The notes below the pieces were generated by a model, which saw only the letters and a program-made list of their open reading frames with translations, was not told where the DNA came from and searched no databases. From positions 3,436,501 to 3,500,500 of the forward strand of contig JAZHRO010000012.1 in the NCBI GenBank assembly GCA_037157565.1: 64,000 nt of DNA, given 5' to 3'. This document shows, piece after piece, positions 20,771 through 32,754 of this stretch (positions are counted from its first letter, which is position 1; each line of letters opens with the position of its first letter). Origin of the DNA: Thalassia testudinum (lineage: Eukaryota; Streptophyta; Magnoliopsida; Alismatales; Hydrocharitaceae). The position numbers and the translations under genes are program-made.

Positions 20771-22993
20771 TGATTGCGCAGCAATCATAGGTCTTAATTG
20801 ACCTAATTTATGCTAAGACTTAGCATAAGTTAGGGTTATTCATGCATGCATATGCATTATCTGCATCTTTACTGCTTTCCTTTAGCTATGCATAAAATAA
20901 TGTTATAATCTGCTGATTAACTGTATTATGTCGATTGCAGGCAATAAGCAGATCTGGAGCTGGATCTGGAGCAGGATTTGAAGCTGGATCTGAAATAACG
21001 GGAGTTGTGGCAGAGCTGGAGCAGAAGGCCTAGTTTAGATGTAGGAATAATAATGTAAGGGGGTTAAAGGTTTTCTATTCTATTAAGTAGAAATAAAGTA
21101 GTAAAATGTGAAGAGCTTAGGTCCATCCTAGCCTTAGGATAGCCTAGAGACTTCCCCAAGCCTTAGCCACCCTTAGATTAGGTCACAACACCCTAGCAAG
21201 ACCTAAAACCCTAGTTCCAACCCTTCTCTGGATGTCCAGATAAGTTTTAAGAGGTCCAGGACCCTTAGCCAACTCCCGCACACTTCAAACCCACTTCTGC
21301 AGTGTTATTGGACGTCCAGACACTTTTTCAGACGTCCAATTTCTGCAGAATACCCAAAACAGAACCCGAAATCCTTCCTAACTTTGACTGGACGTCCAGA
21401 CAACAAGTCTGGACTTCTGATTTTTGAGTATAAGACGTCTGATTCTATAATTAGACGTCTGATACTACTCTCCAATTCCTGTTTTGAGATTTAAGCCTTG
21501 ATCTTGGATCTCTAGCTCCCTAAACCCAATTCCAACCACATAGGAACCTAAATTAAGGTGCCCTAACCCTAATACATCACCTCTAGACCTCCCTATGGAC
21601 CTAATTAGGTCCTCACTAAACCTAATTGACTTGGATCTTAGTCAATTCCACCAGCCTATTCAATTGGACTCATTGAGTCCAATTGAGCCCTGATCTCAGC
21701 ACACACTGTCCAATTGGACTCAGTGAGAGTCCAATTAACCTAGACCTGACTTAATTGAGTTGTTTTACTCTCAATTAAGTTTCCACACACCCAATTAAAG
21801 TTGTATTAAGTTTAATTGCACTTTACCTTAGTGAATTAGGGTTTATAACCCTAATTTGAGACCTACCTTGACCTAAACCCGCTAGAACCCAACCTAATCA
21901 ACCTAGCCACCTAAGTTTCAACCCACACACACCCACACACACCATCCACACGAAAATATCTAGCTAGAGTTCTCTAGAACTCTCTACCATGTGTGGTTGC
22001 CTTGGTTGCCAAAAATAGCAACCAAGAGTCATTCAATTTTTAGATCCACATTTGGTGGACCTAAAAACCACCATCCACCCTCTCTCTCTCACTCTCCCAC
22101 GAGCTCCCACCATAGGCCTCTCTAGAGAATTCCATAATTCTCTAGAGAGCTTCCATTGGGTCTATAAAAAGACCCCATGGGTGGCCATTGGCACCCATTC
22201 ACTCACTTGGCAATTGCTCTCCATTGGTGCCATTCATGCCACCTCCACTTAGCCACTCACTCCACCTCCACGAGCTCACTACCACCACCATGGACGACAC
22301 CATGCCGGGATGCTGGATCAACCCTACTTCTCTCCAAGGGTCGGCCTAAGCTACATTGGTCGCCCCTCATTCTCCTCTCGACCACTCCAAGGCCATCGGG
22401 GACCACCCCTGAATGCCCTCTCTTCTTTTAGCTTTAGATCATGCTCTTCATAATTTTTATTGCTTTCATTTACTGCTTAGTAGAGTAGTCTTAACTTCTC
22501 CCCCAATGATGCATGCGAAATCCCCCCCATGATTCGTGTATGCAGTCATTTTCTGGTAGCTAGATTTCCATTTCAAGCATTTATGTATAAGCTTTCATCT
22601 ATAGTTCTGTTGCAAACAACTCTCTCACTGAATGAATAAAAAATGTTATATATATATATCTGTCTCCATGTTATGAAATCACAATGAGCTTATTGATTGC
22701 TATCATATTTGCGTGATTCAAGTTGCCTGTCTTAATTGTCTATCCATTCTGCAACTAAGCATGTCGTAGTTAAATACGTAATAATCACGAACCGATATGC
22801 GTCTTTAAATAAAGTAGAGCAGCTTGGAAAAAAATAAAAGATCGATTTTAAAAGAAAAAGCAACGCCTCCCAGAGATGAACGACTAGGACACAAGTCTCA
22901 TTATCTTTAGAAATCAATTTTTGACGAATGTTTTTGCGCGACTATACTATGATTTTCAACGACTTTCAAATGCGCGAAAACGGCTTTCCGTCA
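20771..22993 (+). repeat. Solo LTR of the Gypsy-1 family
   Basis: Full-length relative of 503-2677 and 9554-11738 (2223 bp), with no internal region, flanked by a perfect duplication GTTGC (20766-20770 and 22994-22998). It starts with the perfect hairpin TGATTGC-GCA-GCAATCA, has a GACGTC cluster at about 21225-21465 and a TATA box at 22163-22170, and ends GTCA. This is the product of recombination between two LTRs of one inserted element. Confidence 0.94.
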
Positions 22994-22998
22994 GTTGC

Positions 22999-23210
22999 TG
23001 AAGTTCATTTATTTGAGCCTAGGACATTATTGTAAGGAATCTCGAATAAAACTCAAAAATGATTTTTTTTGCATATCTTTTCAAAACAAAATTTTAGGGT
23101 TATTGATCGACCAAACTTATTCATTGATCGACCAAATCACTTTGATTGACCAACATAATTAATTGACTGATCAAATCAGCCCATTTTAGGAAGTTGAGAA
23201 AATTCCTCTT
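22999..23210 (+). repeat. 5' LTR of Copia-1, segment 2
   Basis: Aligns with 44495-44700 of the 3' LTR: CATTTATTTGAG, AAAACTCAAAAATGA, then the first TTGATCGACCAA motifs. Ends in CTCTT (23206-23210), the target duplication of Copia-2. Confidence 0.88.
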
Positions 23211-24894
23211 TGTTGGTGCTAGAGCACCACGATCAGTTATTTTGATGATAACAAAACACGTGTTATTCAACATTTGCATTTTAAGTCTTAGATTTTAGGT
23301 TAATTGCAAATGGAAACGTGTTTAGACGGTGTTTAAGCTTGCATCCATGGCAGATTGGAGGAGCTTGATGGAGGAGTTTCGCAAGGAGAGAAAGCGTGAA
23401 GACAAGATTAGGCTAGATTTCCTTTAATCTTGTTCTATGTAATTTTGTTTCTTTATTTTGCTCTTTATTTCTTCCATAGATCTTATGTTAAAGAGCCTCA
23501 AAGTACATTCACAGTAGTCCTAGAAACACTTGCACAAACCTAGGACACTTAGGTTTTCCGTAAAGAACTTAGAAAACCTAATTAGGCTTCAAACAACCTT
23601 TTCAGATGTTTAATCTGAATATTAGACATCTGATTATTGACTCAGACGTACGATTACTTAGGCTGGACTTAGTTCTGTCTGATAAAATAAGATGTCCAAA
23701 CCTTAATCCAGACGTCTTAGAAGATGTCTGATGTTTTGGACAGACGTCCAATTAGGCGACCGTTGGCCTTAGCAATTTGTCCTTGGAGGATTAGGCTTAA
23801 TCTGACTGTTTGTAGGTCTTCAGACATCCAACATGATACCCAGACGTCCAATAAGTGACTGTTTGAGCCTCGATTGAGACAAATCACTTATGTTGAGATT
23901 ATAGCAGTTAAGTCTCTTTGAGAATGCATTCTTACACTTTATTAGGTTTGCAGACGTCCAGACCTAGTGCCAGATATCTAGTATGTCGTTTGATCCTTAT
24001 ACACTAGAAACCTATTTAGGTCTGAACCAAGTCAGTAAGGGAACCCGTCTAGAATTAGACATCTGACTTAGTTCCCAAACGTCTTAGACTTGTTTTCCAG
24101 ACGTCTGATAGCTGGACTAGACGTCTGATGACCCTGTCAGAATAATTAATGATTCTGCTTATGGCCTGCTTTATCTTGGGTTTGTCCCCAACGGCTATGG
24201 AAGCATTCTAAGGCCTTCCAAAACCTTCCTAGGCCCTCTATAAATAGAGTAGTACCCCTTGGCTTGTTAGATACACCAAGAAACACTACTTCCATTTACA
24301 TTGTGTCAAATTCACTCTAGAAGAAGTTCTAGCTCTCCAAAGTCTAGTTCCACATCCTGAGAGCTTAGCCCTGCTGTGCACCCGCTCTCCCGCTGACGTT
24401 ATGAGAGCACAAGGTGCTATTGTGTGGTTCATGCATCCGCGTCATCACATCGACGCACTTCCATCTAAGGGAGGTTTTTTCTTTACCCATAGAAGCTTAG
24501 TTTAAGAATTACTTTGTTGTCTCTATAGGATTACTCCTTGTATATTTTACTTTGCTTGTGTTGGGTATTCGCTTTGCAAATTCCCGTCTCCTTCGTGAGA
24601 CAAAATCTTTCTCGTGAAGAGAAGGGGTTTGAGGTACGCTGCCCTCATATAAAGTAGCATTGTTGTAAAGAGGTTGAGTCACCCTCGTTGAAGTGACTTG
24701 TTAGTAGATTTGATCGACTTTGTCGATTGGAAAATCCTAAACCGAGAGGTTTAGGTGGTGCTTTTCACCCGATTTGGATTTCCAGCTAAAAATACTTGTG
24801 CCTTGTGTGATTGCTTCTTTTAGATTGTTATTTACTTTATTCTGCATTTTTTTATGTCACACATATCTCACCCCCCTCCACGTAGGGAATTACA
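23211..24894 (+). repeat. 5' LTR of Copia-2
   Basis: Starts TGTTGGTGCTAGAGCACC, where GGTGCT pairs with AGCACC, and ends ATTACA. Between about 23620 and 24130 lie some 15 GACGTC-type motifs. The TATA box TATAAATA is at 24239-24246 inside the palindrome CTCTATAAATAGAG. U5 carries the GTCTCCTTCGTGAGAC segment seen in all LTRs of this family. Confidence 0.92.
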
Positions 24895-24896
24895 TT

Positions 24897-24908
24897 TGGT
24901 ATCAGAGC
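24897..24908 (+). other. Primer-binding site (initiator tRNA-Met) of Copia-2
   Basis: TGGTATCAGAGC, two bases after the LTR. It is the complement of the 3' end of plant initiator tRNA-Met, the standard copia primer. Confidence 0.93.
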
Positions 24909-24948
24909 AGGTTCCTACAAATTTGGCGTAACAACCTGCAAGAAGATC

Positions 24949-26655
24949 ATGAAGGGGAGCAGTTTCGCAATCAGGATCTTTGAGGGGCAGTCCACGACCC
25001 GTCCACCATTCTTTGACGGGAGCAACTACCCCTACTGGAAGCTACGAATGAAGACTTAGCTTCAAGCCAACGACTTTACTATCTAGGCCCGTTGCGAGAC
25101 CCCCTTCGATATCCCAGAGAAACCTGCCACAGGGATACTCGCAGCAACAGATTCGGGAGATCTCTTTGAATGTGAAAACCATGAATGCCCTCTACTACAC
25201 GCTCAACCCGGCGGAGTTCAACAGAATCTCGCAATGCGCCACCGCATATGATATCTGGCACACACTTAAGGTAACTCACGAGGGCACCTCTAAGGTAAAA
25301 TCTTCTAAAATTAATGTTTTATCTCAAGAATTTGAGTCTTTTTATATGAAGTATAATGAGTCTTTAAGTGAGATGAACACTAGGTTCACTGTCATTGTAA
25401 ATATCTTGAAGGTGTTAGGAAAAACCTTCATCAAGGGGGAGCTTCAAGGGAAGCTTCTTCGTTCCCTCGAACCAGAGTGGGAACAGAATTGAGGAGGTGA
25501 ACGAGGTAGAGGAGCTCAACATGGAGGATCTTTTAGGCAACCTAATGGCCTCTAAGATGAAATTAAAGCAGAAGAAGAAGGACACACCAGAACCGAAGTT
25601 TAAGAAGACTCTCGCCTTCAAAGCCATGTCGGATAGTGAGGTAAGTTCCGACGACGAAGACTTTAAATTTTTACTTAAAAAATTTCCTAAGTTTTGCAGG
25701 GAATCAAAGAAAGAAAAGAAGGATAGCCCAAGATGTTGCTACCACTGCAATGAAAAGGATCATTTACGACTAGAGTGCCCTCTTCTCAAGAAGGAGAAGA
25801 AAAAGGAGAATGAGAAGAAGAAGGCATTCCAAGCCACTTGGGGTGATTCAACCTCAGAGGAAATAGAGGAAGATCTCGAGGACATGGAGCCTGCGTGCTT
25901 TGGTTTCATGGCTATAAGAGAAAGTGACAGCAAAAGCGGAAGTGACTCCGACAACGAGGTAACTTCCGATTTACAAAACGCATTTAATGAGCTTTTTGAA
26001 GTTAGTAAATCCTTAAGGTAGAAAACAAAATTATTAAAAGGAATCTTAGTTTTCTAAAAATAGAAAATGATAATTTAGGAAAACAACTTAAGGATCTAGA
26101 AGCTCATCCTAAAAATAACAACCATTTGTTAGAAATAATGAATTAATCAATGGAAATAATAAATTGATTGAAGAGAATACTAGTTTAAAATTAGAAGTTT
26201 CTAGTTTAAAAACTAAAATGCATGTTATAGAAGAGGAAATTGCATGCCTTATGGAAAACTCTAACAAATTAATCAACAAAGTAGATAATTTGTATAGCCC
26301 TAAGATCAGGAAAGGATCTCCATCAAGGAGACCTGCTAACATATTCGGATCCAAATTAACTTGGATATCGAGAAGAAAACTAGAATCTTATTTTATAGGT
26401 TTTAAGGGAGATTACAACACGAAAGACTGGACCTATAAGATGGAGGATGGTCAACTCAAGTTGGGAGAACAAAGGAGTAGACCAAGGAGGAGGACGAGGA
26501 GACCGACGAGACGATGAACAACCAAACAACCCGCTGCACGTCGATCGCCAAACTGGAGACCGGCGTCGATGCCCGAACCTCCAAGCTACGGATGGGAGCC
26601 CCATCTAATGTGGCATCCACCACCTCCATTTGGGCTAGTTTATTGGCCATGGTAG
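24949..26655 (+). pseudogene. gag: gag of Copia-2 (frameshifted), with Arg-rich and Pro/Trp-rich tail
   Basis: ATG at 24949 opens a Sirevirus gag: RIFEGQST, PPFFDGSNYPYWKLRM near the N-terminus, then frame changes. 25166-25492 is the capsid part (YDIWHTL, THEGTSKVK). 25497-26021 has a CCHC zinc knuckle, CYHCNEKDHLRLEC, near 25735, and Lys/Glu-rich stretches. 26164-26655 is a coiled coil (LKLEVSSLKTKMHVIEEEI), then KLTWISRRKL, an Arg-rich run, a TGA, and a Pro/Trp-rich end (SYGWEPH, YWPW). Copia-3 carries the same tail intact. Two stops and at least three frame changes make it non-functional. Confidence 0.85.
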
Positions 26656-26701
26656 GTGAGGTAAACCCTTGACCCTATCCTTTTATCATTAGCATATAGA
26701 T

Positions 26702-26985
26702 AGGGGGAGTTAAAATAAATGAGCTATTTGTCCATCTTTAAGAGGGAGTTTCTAAAATAAGTTAGCTATATTTCCTTTAGAATGGGGGAGAAAAATAGCT
26801 ATTTTGTTATTACAAAAAGGGGAGAACATTATTCTTGATTAAAAGAAATTTAACCTAAAAACTAGAAGAGCATGTTTTAAGGAGTTTAGGAGAATTAAAA
26901 TTGATATAAACCTTTTTGATAATGTCAAAAAGGGGGAGAATTTTATTATTATTTATGGTTTTGTCATCATCAAAAAGGGGGAGAT
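26702..26985 (+). other. Repeated polypurine tracts of Copia-2
   Basis: Five AGGGGGAG-like tracts: at 26702, near 26782, 26817, 26936 and the last directly before the LTR at 26975-26985 (AAAAAGGGGGAG). Multiple tracts of this type are known from Sireviruses. The last one is the likely plus-strand primer. Confidence 0.8.
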
Positions 26986-28716
26986 TGTTGGTGCTAGAGC
27001 ACCGCGATCGGTTATTTTGATGATAATAAAACATGTGTTATTTAACATTTGCATTTTAAGTCTTAGATTTCAGGTTAATTGCAAATGGAAACGTGTTTAG
27101 ACGGAGTTCGAGCTCACATCCATGGCGGATTGGAGAAGCTTGATGGAGAAGGAGGAGCTTGATGGAGAAGAAGGAGCTTCACGAGGAGCGAAAGCGTGAA
27201 GACAAGAATAGGATAGATTTCCTTTTATCTTGTTCTATATAATTTTGTTTCTTTGTTTTGCTCTTTATTTCTTTCATAGATTTTATGTTAAACATCCTCA
27301 AAGTACATTCACAGTAGTCCTAGGAACACTTGCACAAACCTAGGACACTTAGGTTTTTCATAGAGAACTTAGAAAACCTAATTAGGCTTCAGATAGCCTT
27401 TCAGACAACAGATCTAAATATCAGACGTCTGATAAATATATTTAAGACGTCTGACTGTTGACTCAGATGTCCGATTACTTAGGCTGAACTTAGTTCTATT
27501 TGATAAAATCAGATGTCCAGACCATAGTCCAGATGTCTTAGAAGACATCTGATGTTTTGGACAGACGTCCAATTAGACGACCATTGGCCTTAGCAATTTG
27601 TCCTTAGAGGATTAGGCTTAATCTGACCATTTGTAGGTTTTCAAACATCCAACATGATACCTAAACGTCCGATAAGTGATCGTTTGAGCCTCAATTGAGG
27701 CAAAATCACTTTTGTTGAGAGTATAGCTGTTAAGTCTCTTTGGGAATCCATTCCTACACTTTATTAGGTTTCCAAATGTCCAGACCTAGTGATAGACGTC
27801 TAGTATGTCGTCTAATCCTTATACACTAGAACCCTGTTTAAGTCTGAACCAAGTCAGTAAGGGAACCCATCTAGAATTAGACGTCTGACTTAGTTCCCAA
27901 ACGTCTTAGACTTGTTTTCCTGACGTCTTATACCTGGACCAGATGTCTGATGACCCTGTCAGAATAATTAATGATTCTGATTATGGCCTGCTTTGTCTTG
28001 GGTTTGTCCCCAACGACTATAGAAGCCTTCTAAGGCCTTCCAAAGCCTTCCTAGGTCCTTCTATAAATAGAGTAGTACCCCTTGGCTTGTTAGATACACC
28101 AAGCAACACTACTTCCATTTACATTGTGTCAAATTCACTCTAGAAGAAGTTCTAGCTCTCCAAAGTCTTGTTCCACATCCTGAGAGCTTACCCCTGCTGT
28201 GCACCCGCTCTCCCGCCGACATTACGAGAGCATAAGGTGCTATTGCGTGGTTCACGCATCCGTGTCATCACATCGATGCACTTCCATCTAAGGGAGGTTT
28301 TTTCTTTACCTATAGAAGCTTAGTTAAAGAATTACTTTGTTATCTCTATAGGATTGCTCCTTGTATATTTTACTTTGCTTGTGTTGGGTATTCGCTTTGC
28401 GAATTCTCGTCTCCTTCATGAGACAAAATCCTTCTTGTGAAGAGAAGGGGTTTGAGGTATGCTGCCCTTGTATAAAGTAGCGTTGTTGTAAAGAGGTTGA
28501 GTCACCCTCGTTGAAGTGACTTGTTAGTAGATTTGATCGACTTTGTCGATCGAAAAATCCTAAACCGAGAGGTTTAGGTGGTGCTTTTCACTCGATTTGG
28601 GTTTCCAGCTAAAAATACTTGGCCTTGTGTGATTGCTTCTTTTAGATTGTTATTTACTTTATTCTACATTTTTTTACGTCACGCATATCTCACCCCCCTC
28701 CACGTAGGGAATTACA
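26986..28716 (+). repeat. 3' LTR of Copia-2
   Basis: Second copy of the 23211-24894 LTR, 1731 bp, TATA box 28062-28069, GACGTC cluster about 27420-27950, ending ATTACA before the target duplication CTCTT. It contains a partial duplication GGAGCTTGATGGAGAAG near 27140 that is absent from the 5' copy and explains much of the length difference. Confidence 0.92.
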
Positions 28717-28721
28717 CTCTT

Positions 28722-29389
28722 GATCGACCAACCAAGCTAATTGATCGACCAACAAGTGATCGACCAACATTCTTAATTGATCGACCAATTAACCTTAATT
28801 GATCGACCAATTTTGTTTCCTATTCAAGCAAAACCTTTTGTATAAATAGTGGTTGTACTCAACTCTTTCATTAACAACTTTCAAGAGAAAAACACCTCAT
28901 ATAGTTAGAGCTTCTTGTGCTTATTTCCAAAGGTAATTGCACCTCATTCTTCACGTTCTTCGAAAAGCATGATGCTTCAAACCTCTGTGAAAAATCGATT
29001 TGATTAATTATTGAGGTTCCATAGAAGTTATTCTTGTTATTTTATATTGTTGTTTTGATATACGGATCCGAAGCCTGTTTGGAAGATCCGTGGTTGTTTT
29101 TGCTTCTCTTCAGGTTAAAAGAGAAGTGGTTTTTAAGAGGTTATGCCACCCACATTCAAGTGGTGCGGATAGTGGATTAACTAGCTTATACTAGTTGGAA
29201 AAATCCTAAGCTAGAAGGCTTAGGTGATGGTTTTTACCCAGATTGGGTTTCCACTATAAATCAGGTGTACTCTATTCATGAATCTTTGTTGTTTTATTTT
29301 TTAATCAGACTCACATTTTTTAAAGCAATACTATTCACCCCTCCCCTCTAGTATTTAGTTGCGATCCATAGGATATTCTCCAACCCTCA
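28722..29389 (+). repeat. 5' LTR of Copia-1, segment 3
   Basis: Matches 44700-45350: further TTGATCGACCAA motifs, TATA box 28841-28848, and the U5 end GATCCATAGGATATTCTCCAAC. Ends CCCTCA at 29389 just before a degenerate primer site. Confidence 0.88.
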
Positions 29390-29391
29390 TT

Positions 29392-29403
29392 TAGTATCAA
29401 ATC
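29392..29403 (+). other. Decayed primer-binding site of Copia-1
   Basis: TAGTATCAAATC, three mismatches from the initiator tRNA-Met complement seen intact in Copia-2 and Copia-3. Two of the changes are G to A. Position right after the LTR supports the call. Confidence 0.7.
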
Positions 29404-29404
29404 C

Positions 29405-30831
29405 TTGTTGTCAGAAGATATCAAAATCGTCTGTCGACGCATATGCTGGGGGGCAATCTGCTGTTCGTCCTCCTCTCTTTGACGGGACGAACTACTGATA
29501 TTGGAAGACAAGGATGCAATCTTCCTGGAGTCCATGGATTTTGAGGTGTGGGATGTCATCGCCTCCAAGTTTACTCGTCCTGAGATCAGGGAAGGAGTGG
29601 CTGTGACACCGGATCAAAAGAAAATGGCAACGCACAATGCAAAAGCCATGAATGCAATCTTCTGCGGGCTTTCGAGAGTAGAATTCAACCACGTTTCTAC
29701 TTGCAAGATAGCCTACGAGATCTGGAACATCCTCGATGTGGCCCATGAAGGCACGACGAAGGTAAAGGAAACTAGAGTGAATTTACTAATGCAAAATTAC
29801 GAGCTTTTCAGGATGAAGAAAGGTGAGTTGATCAAGGAAATGTTTACAAGGTTTATGGACATCATAAACTCTCTAAGGAACCTAGATCAAGAGATCAAGA
29901 ATGAAGCACTGGTGAGAAAGATACTCTAATCACTCACCAGCGATTGGGAAACCATGACCACAGCCATACAGGAGTCGAAAGATCTGTCTACCCTCAAATT
30001 GGATGATTTTATTGGAAGCCTGATAGCCTACGAAGTCCAACTTCAGCACATGAAGGAACATGGAGAAGTTGTAAAGAAGAAAGCCATAGCCCTTGAAACC
30101 ACTCAAGAATCTGAAGAAACTTCGAGTGGAGAAGGAGAGGAAGGCATAGCACTCCTATCCAGAAAATTTAGAAAGTTTCTTAAGGATAAGAAGAATTGGA
30201 GGAAGAAGGAAGAAACAACAACACAGTCGTCTGTTACAAGTGCAAGAGAAAGGGACACATCAAGAAGGATTGTCCACTTCTCAGGAAGGAATCTGAAAAG
30301 AAGAAGAAGCACTTTAGAAAAGATGAAAAGAAGAAAGCCTTTACTGCAACTTGGGATGAGTCAGACTCAAGTTCAGAAGAAGAAGAAACAATAGGAGAAG
30401 AAGCTCTTCTAGGTCTTATGGCGCTAGAAGATGAGGTAGCCTCCTTTACTCGAGATGAACTATTAGAAGCATTCTTTGAATTGCATGATATAGCCGCATC
30501 ATTAAAATTAGAAAACAAAAACCTGGTACTAGATAAAGAGAAAGCACAAAAAGATGCACTTAACAATCAAAACAAAGAGCTATCTGTTGAAATTACAACA
30601 CTAAAATCTCAAATAAACCACTTAAAAATAGACATAGACAAATTGAAAGAAAACTCTGCTATTTTGCTAAATGACCTAACTAAATTCACAAACGAAAGTA
30701 GAAATCTGCACAAACTGTTAGGAACACAAACCCAAAGCACTATAAAGTTTAGGTTAGGCTATATACCAAAGAATAGCCATGAAGCATCTAGTTCCAGCCA
30801 AAACAAAGAGAAAGGTAGCTTGTCAAAATAG
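29405..30831 (+). pseudogene. gag: gag of Copia-1 (frameshifted)
   Basis: The N-terminus reads GGQSAVRPPLFDGTNY in one frame, then a stop and a frame change at about 29500. 29501-29929 is the capsid part (NAKAMNAIFCGLS, AYEIWNIL, VAHEGTTKVKE). After a stop the same frame runs 29954-30394. 30196-30831 in the next frame holds the zinc knuckle CYKCKRKGHIKKDC (CX2CX4HX4C) and a long coiled-coil, Lys/Glu-rich tail (LKSQINHLKIDIDKLKEN). The coiled-coil extension after the zinc knuckle is typical of Sirevirus Gag. No ATG start survives near the primer site. Confidence 0.85.
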
Positions 30832-32754
30832 GGAATGCAAACTAACCACCATGGACCCAAGCAAAAATGGGTACCAAAGAGCATTTTTGCAATCTTATTT
30901 TGTAGGCTCAGTAGATTATAAGTGAACTTTCAAACAAATCAATGGAACATTGAAGCCACTATACCAAACGAAGCCTCATAATCGCAAATCAATGATAGGA
31001 AAGAGAAGAAAGAAGGTGGATTATGGACATGACCGATGAAGAAGACCTATTCCTACAACTCAATCATCAGGAAGGTGGTACGGTCACGTTTGGGAACAAC
31101 CACAAGGATCGTATTATTGGTACTGGCCAAATTGGTAATTCTTTTACCTCTATTGAAAATGTGCACTTAGTTAAAGGTTTAAAACACAATCTATTAAGTG
31201 TAAGTCAGATATGTGATAAGGGGAACAAAATTACATTTACATCAAAAGGTTTTAAAATTCGTGATGAAGAAACAAATCAAGTTATTCTTAAAGGAAATAG
31301 ACACAAAGATATTTACACCATAAGCTTCGACAAATAGGACAGTCTTGAATGTCTAGTCGTATCTGACAAAGAAGCAACTCGTTGGCATAAAAGACTAGGT
31401 CATGTTCACATGGGAAACATTAGTAAACTTGTGAAACATGAACTTGTCAAAGGTCTACCAAGGATCGACTTCAAGAAAAGCAAAGTCTATGATTCTTGTC
31501 AAGTCAGCAAACAAACCAAAATTCCTTTTAAACCAAAAAGGATGGTTAGCACTTCTCAACACCTAGAGCTACTTCACTCAAACTTTTCAGACCAACCAAA
31601 TCTAAAGGCCTAAGCAGGTGTAGATATTGTTTAGTCATAATTGGTGAATTCTCTAGATTTACTTGGGTATCTTTCTTAAAGAGTAAGGACTTAACCATAG
31701 ATGCCTTTAGCAAACTAGTTAGGAGATTACAGAATGAAAAAGGATCTGAAGTAATCAAAATCAAAAGTGATCATAGTGAAGAATTTGAAAATGAATCTTT
31801 CACGAATTTTTGTGATCAGTATGGAATCAAACATGAGTTTACCTTTCCTAAAGCTGCACCTCAGAATGGTGTAGTTGAGAGGAAAAATAAGACCTTACAA
31901 GAATGTGCCCACACAATGTTGTGCAAGTCAAAGTTGCCTCAATATTTTTGGGCTGAGGCTGTAAACACTGCTTGTTATATCCAAAATAAAACCCTGATCA
32001 GACCGATTCTAAAGAAGACACCCTTTGAACTCTATCATGGAAGAACACCTAGAATTTCCTACTTCAAGATTTTCGGATGTCGATGTTTTATACTTAACAC
32101 AAAAGATAATCTTGATAATTTTGATGCAAAAAGCTCAAAAGGGATTTTCCTAGGTTATTCAACCAGAAGTAAAGCCTATAGGGTCTTTAATAAGAAGAAT
32201 TCTGTTGTTGAAGAAACCATGCATGCATCATTTGATGAAACATTAGTTCAACCTAAATCTTCTATGATTGATGATGATGATACAATAGATGATCCTTCAA
32301 ACATTCCAGAAGATATTATTTCTAATGAACTACCCAAAGATATCTCTTTTGTAAAAGATCATCCGAAAGAACTGGTAATAGGAGAATTATCAAAAGGAGT
32401 TCAGACCAGATCTTCCCTTAACACATTAGCATTTATAGCTTTTGTATCTCAATTAGAACCAAAAAATATTAAGGAAGTCTTCTTAGATAATTATTGGATT
32501 ATTGCTATGAAAGATGAGCTAAACCAATTTAGGAAAAATCAAGTATTGGAACTTGTTCCAAAACCTGAGCAACGAACTATTATTGGAACCAAGTGGTTTT
32601 TTCGGAACAAACTTAATGAATTAGGAAATCTAGTTAGAAATAAAACTAGGCTTGTGGCTCAAGGATATAATCAAGAAGAAGGAATAGATTTTGATGAAAC
32701 ATATGCACCTATTGCCCGACTTGAGTCTATTTGAATGTTGCTAGCTTTTGCAGC
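30832..32754 (+). pseudogene. pol: pol of Copia-1, first part: protease remnant, integrase, RT start
   Basis: KQKWVPK marks the gag-pol junction (30855). The protease segment 31023-31337 keeps VTFGNNHKDRIIGTGQIG and LKHNLLSVSQICD, but the active-site D-S/T-G loop that should precede it is missing, apparently deleted near 31023. 31385-31600 is the pre-integrase zinc domain (RWHKRLGHVHMGNISKL), with one Cys changed to Tyr. 31600-32260 is the integrase core ([40 protein letters not shown]) in shifting frames. 31916-32734 is open into RT ([21 protein letters not shown]). It is cut at 32754 by Gypsy-3 and resumes at 40518. Confidence 0.87.

Larger units (their letters stand above)
23211..28716 (+). 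mobile_element. Copia-2: non-autonomous Sirevirus-type element (gag only)
   Basis: LTRs 23211-24894 and 26986-28716, perfect duplication CTCTT (23206-23210 and 28717-28721), initiator tRNA-Met primer site, a gag-derived reading region, and five polypurine-like tracts. The whole internal region is about 2.1 kb; integrase, RT and RNase H are absent and gag runs into a tail that Copia-3 shares. It inserted into the Copia-1 5' LTR, which cannot have been young at that time. Same family as Copia-3 but clearly older, since its gag is broken and its LTRs differ in length by 47 bp. Confidence 0.92.
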
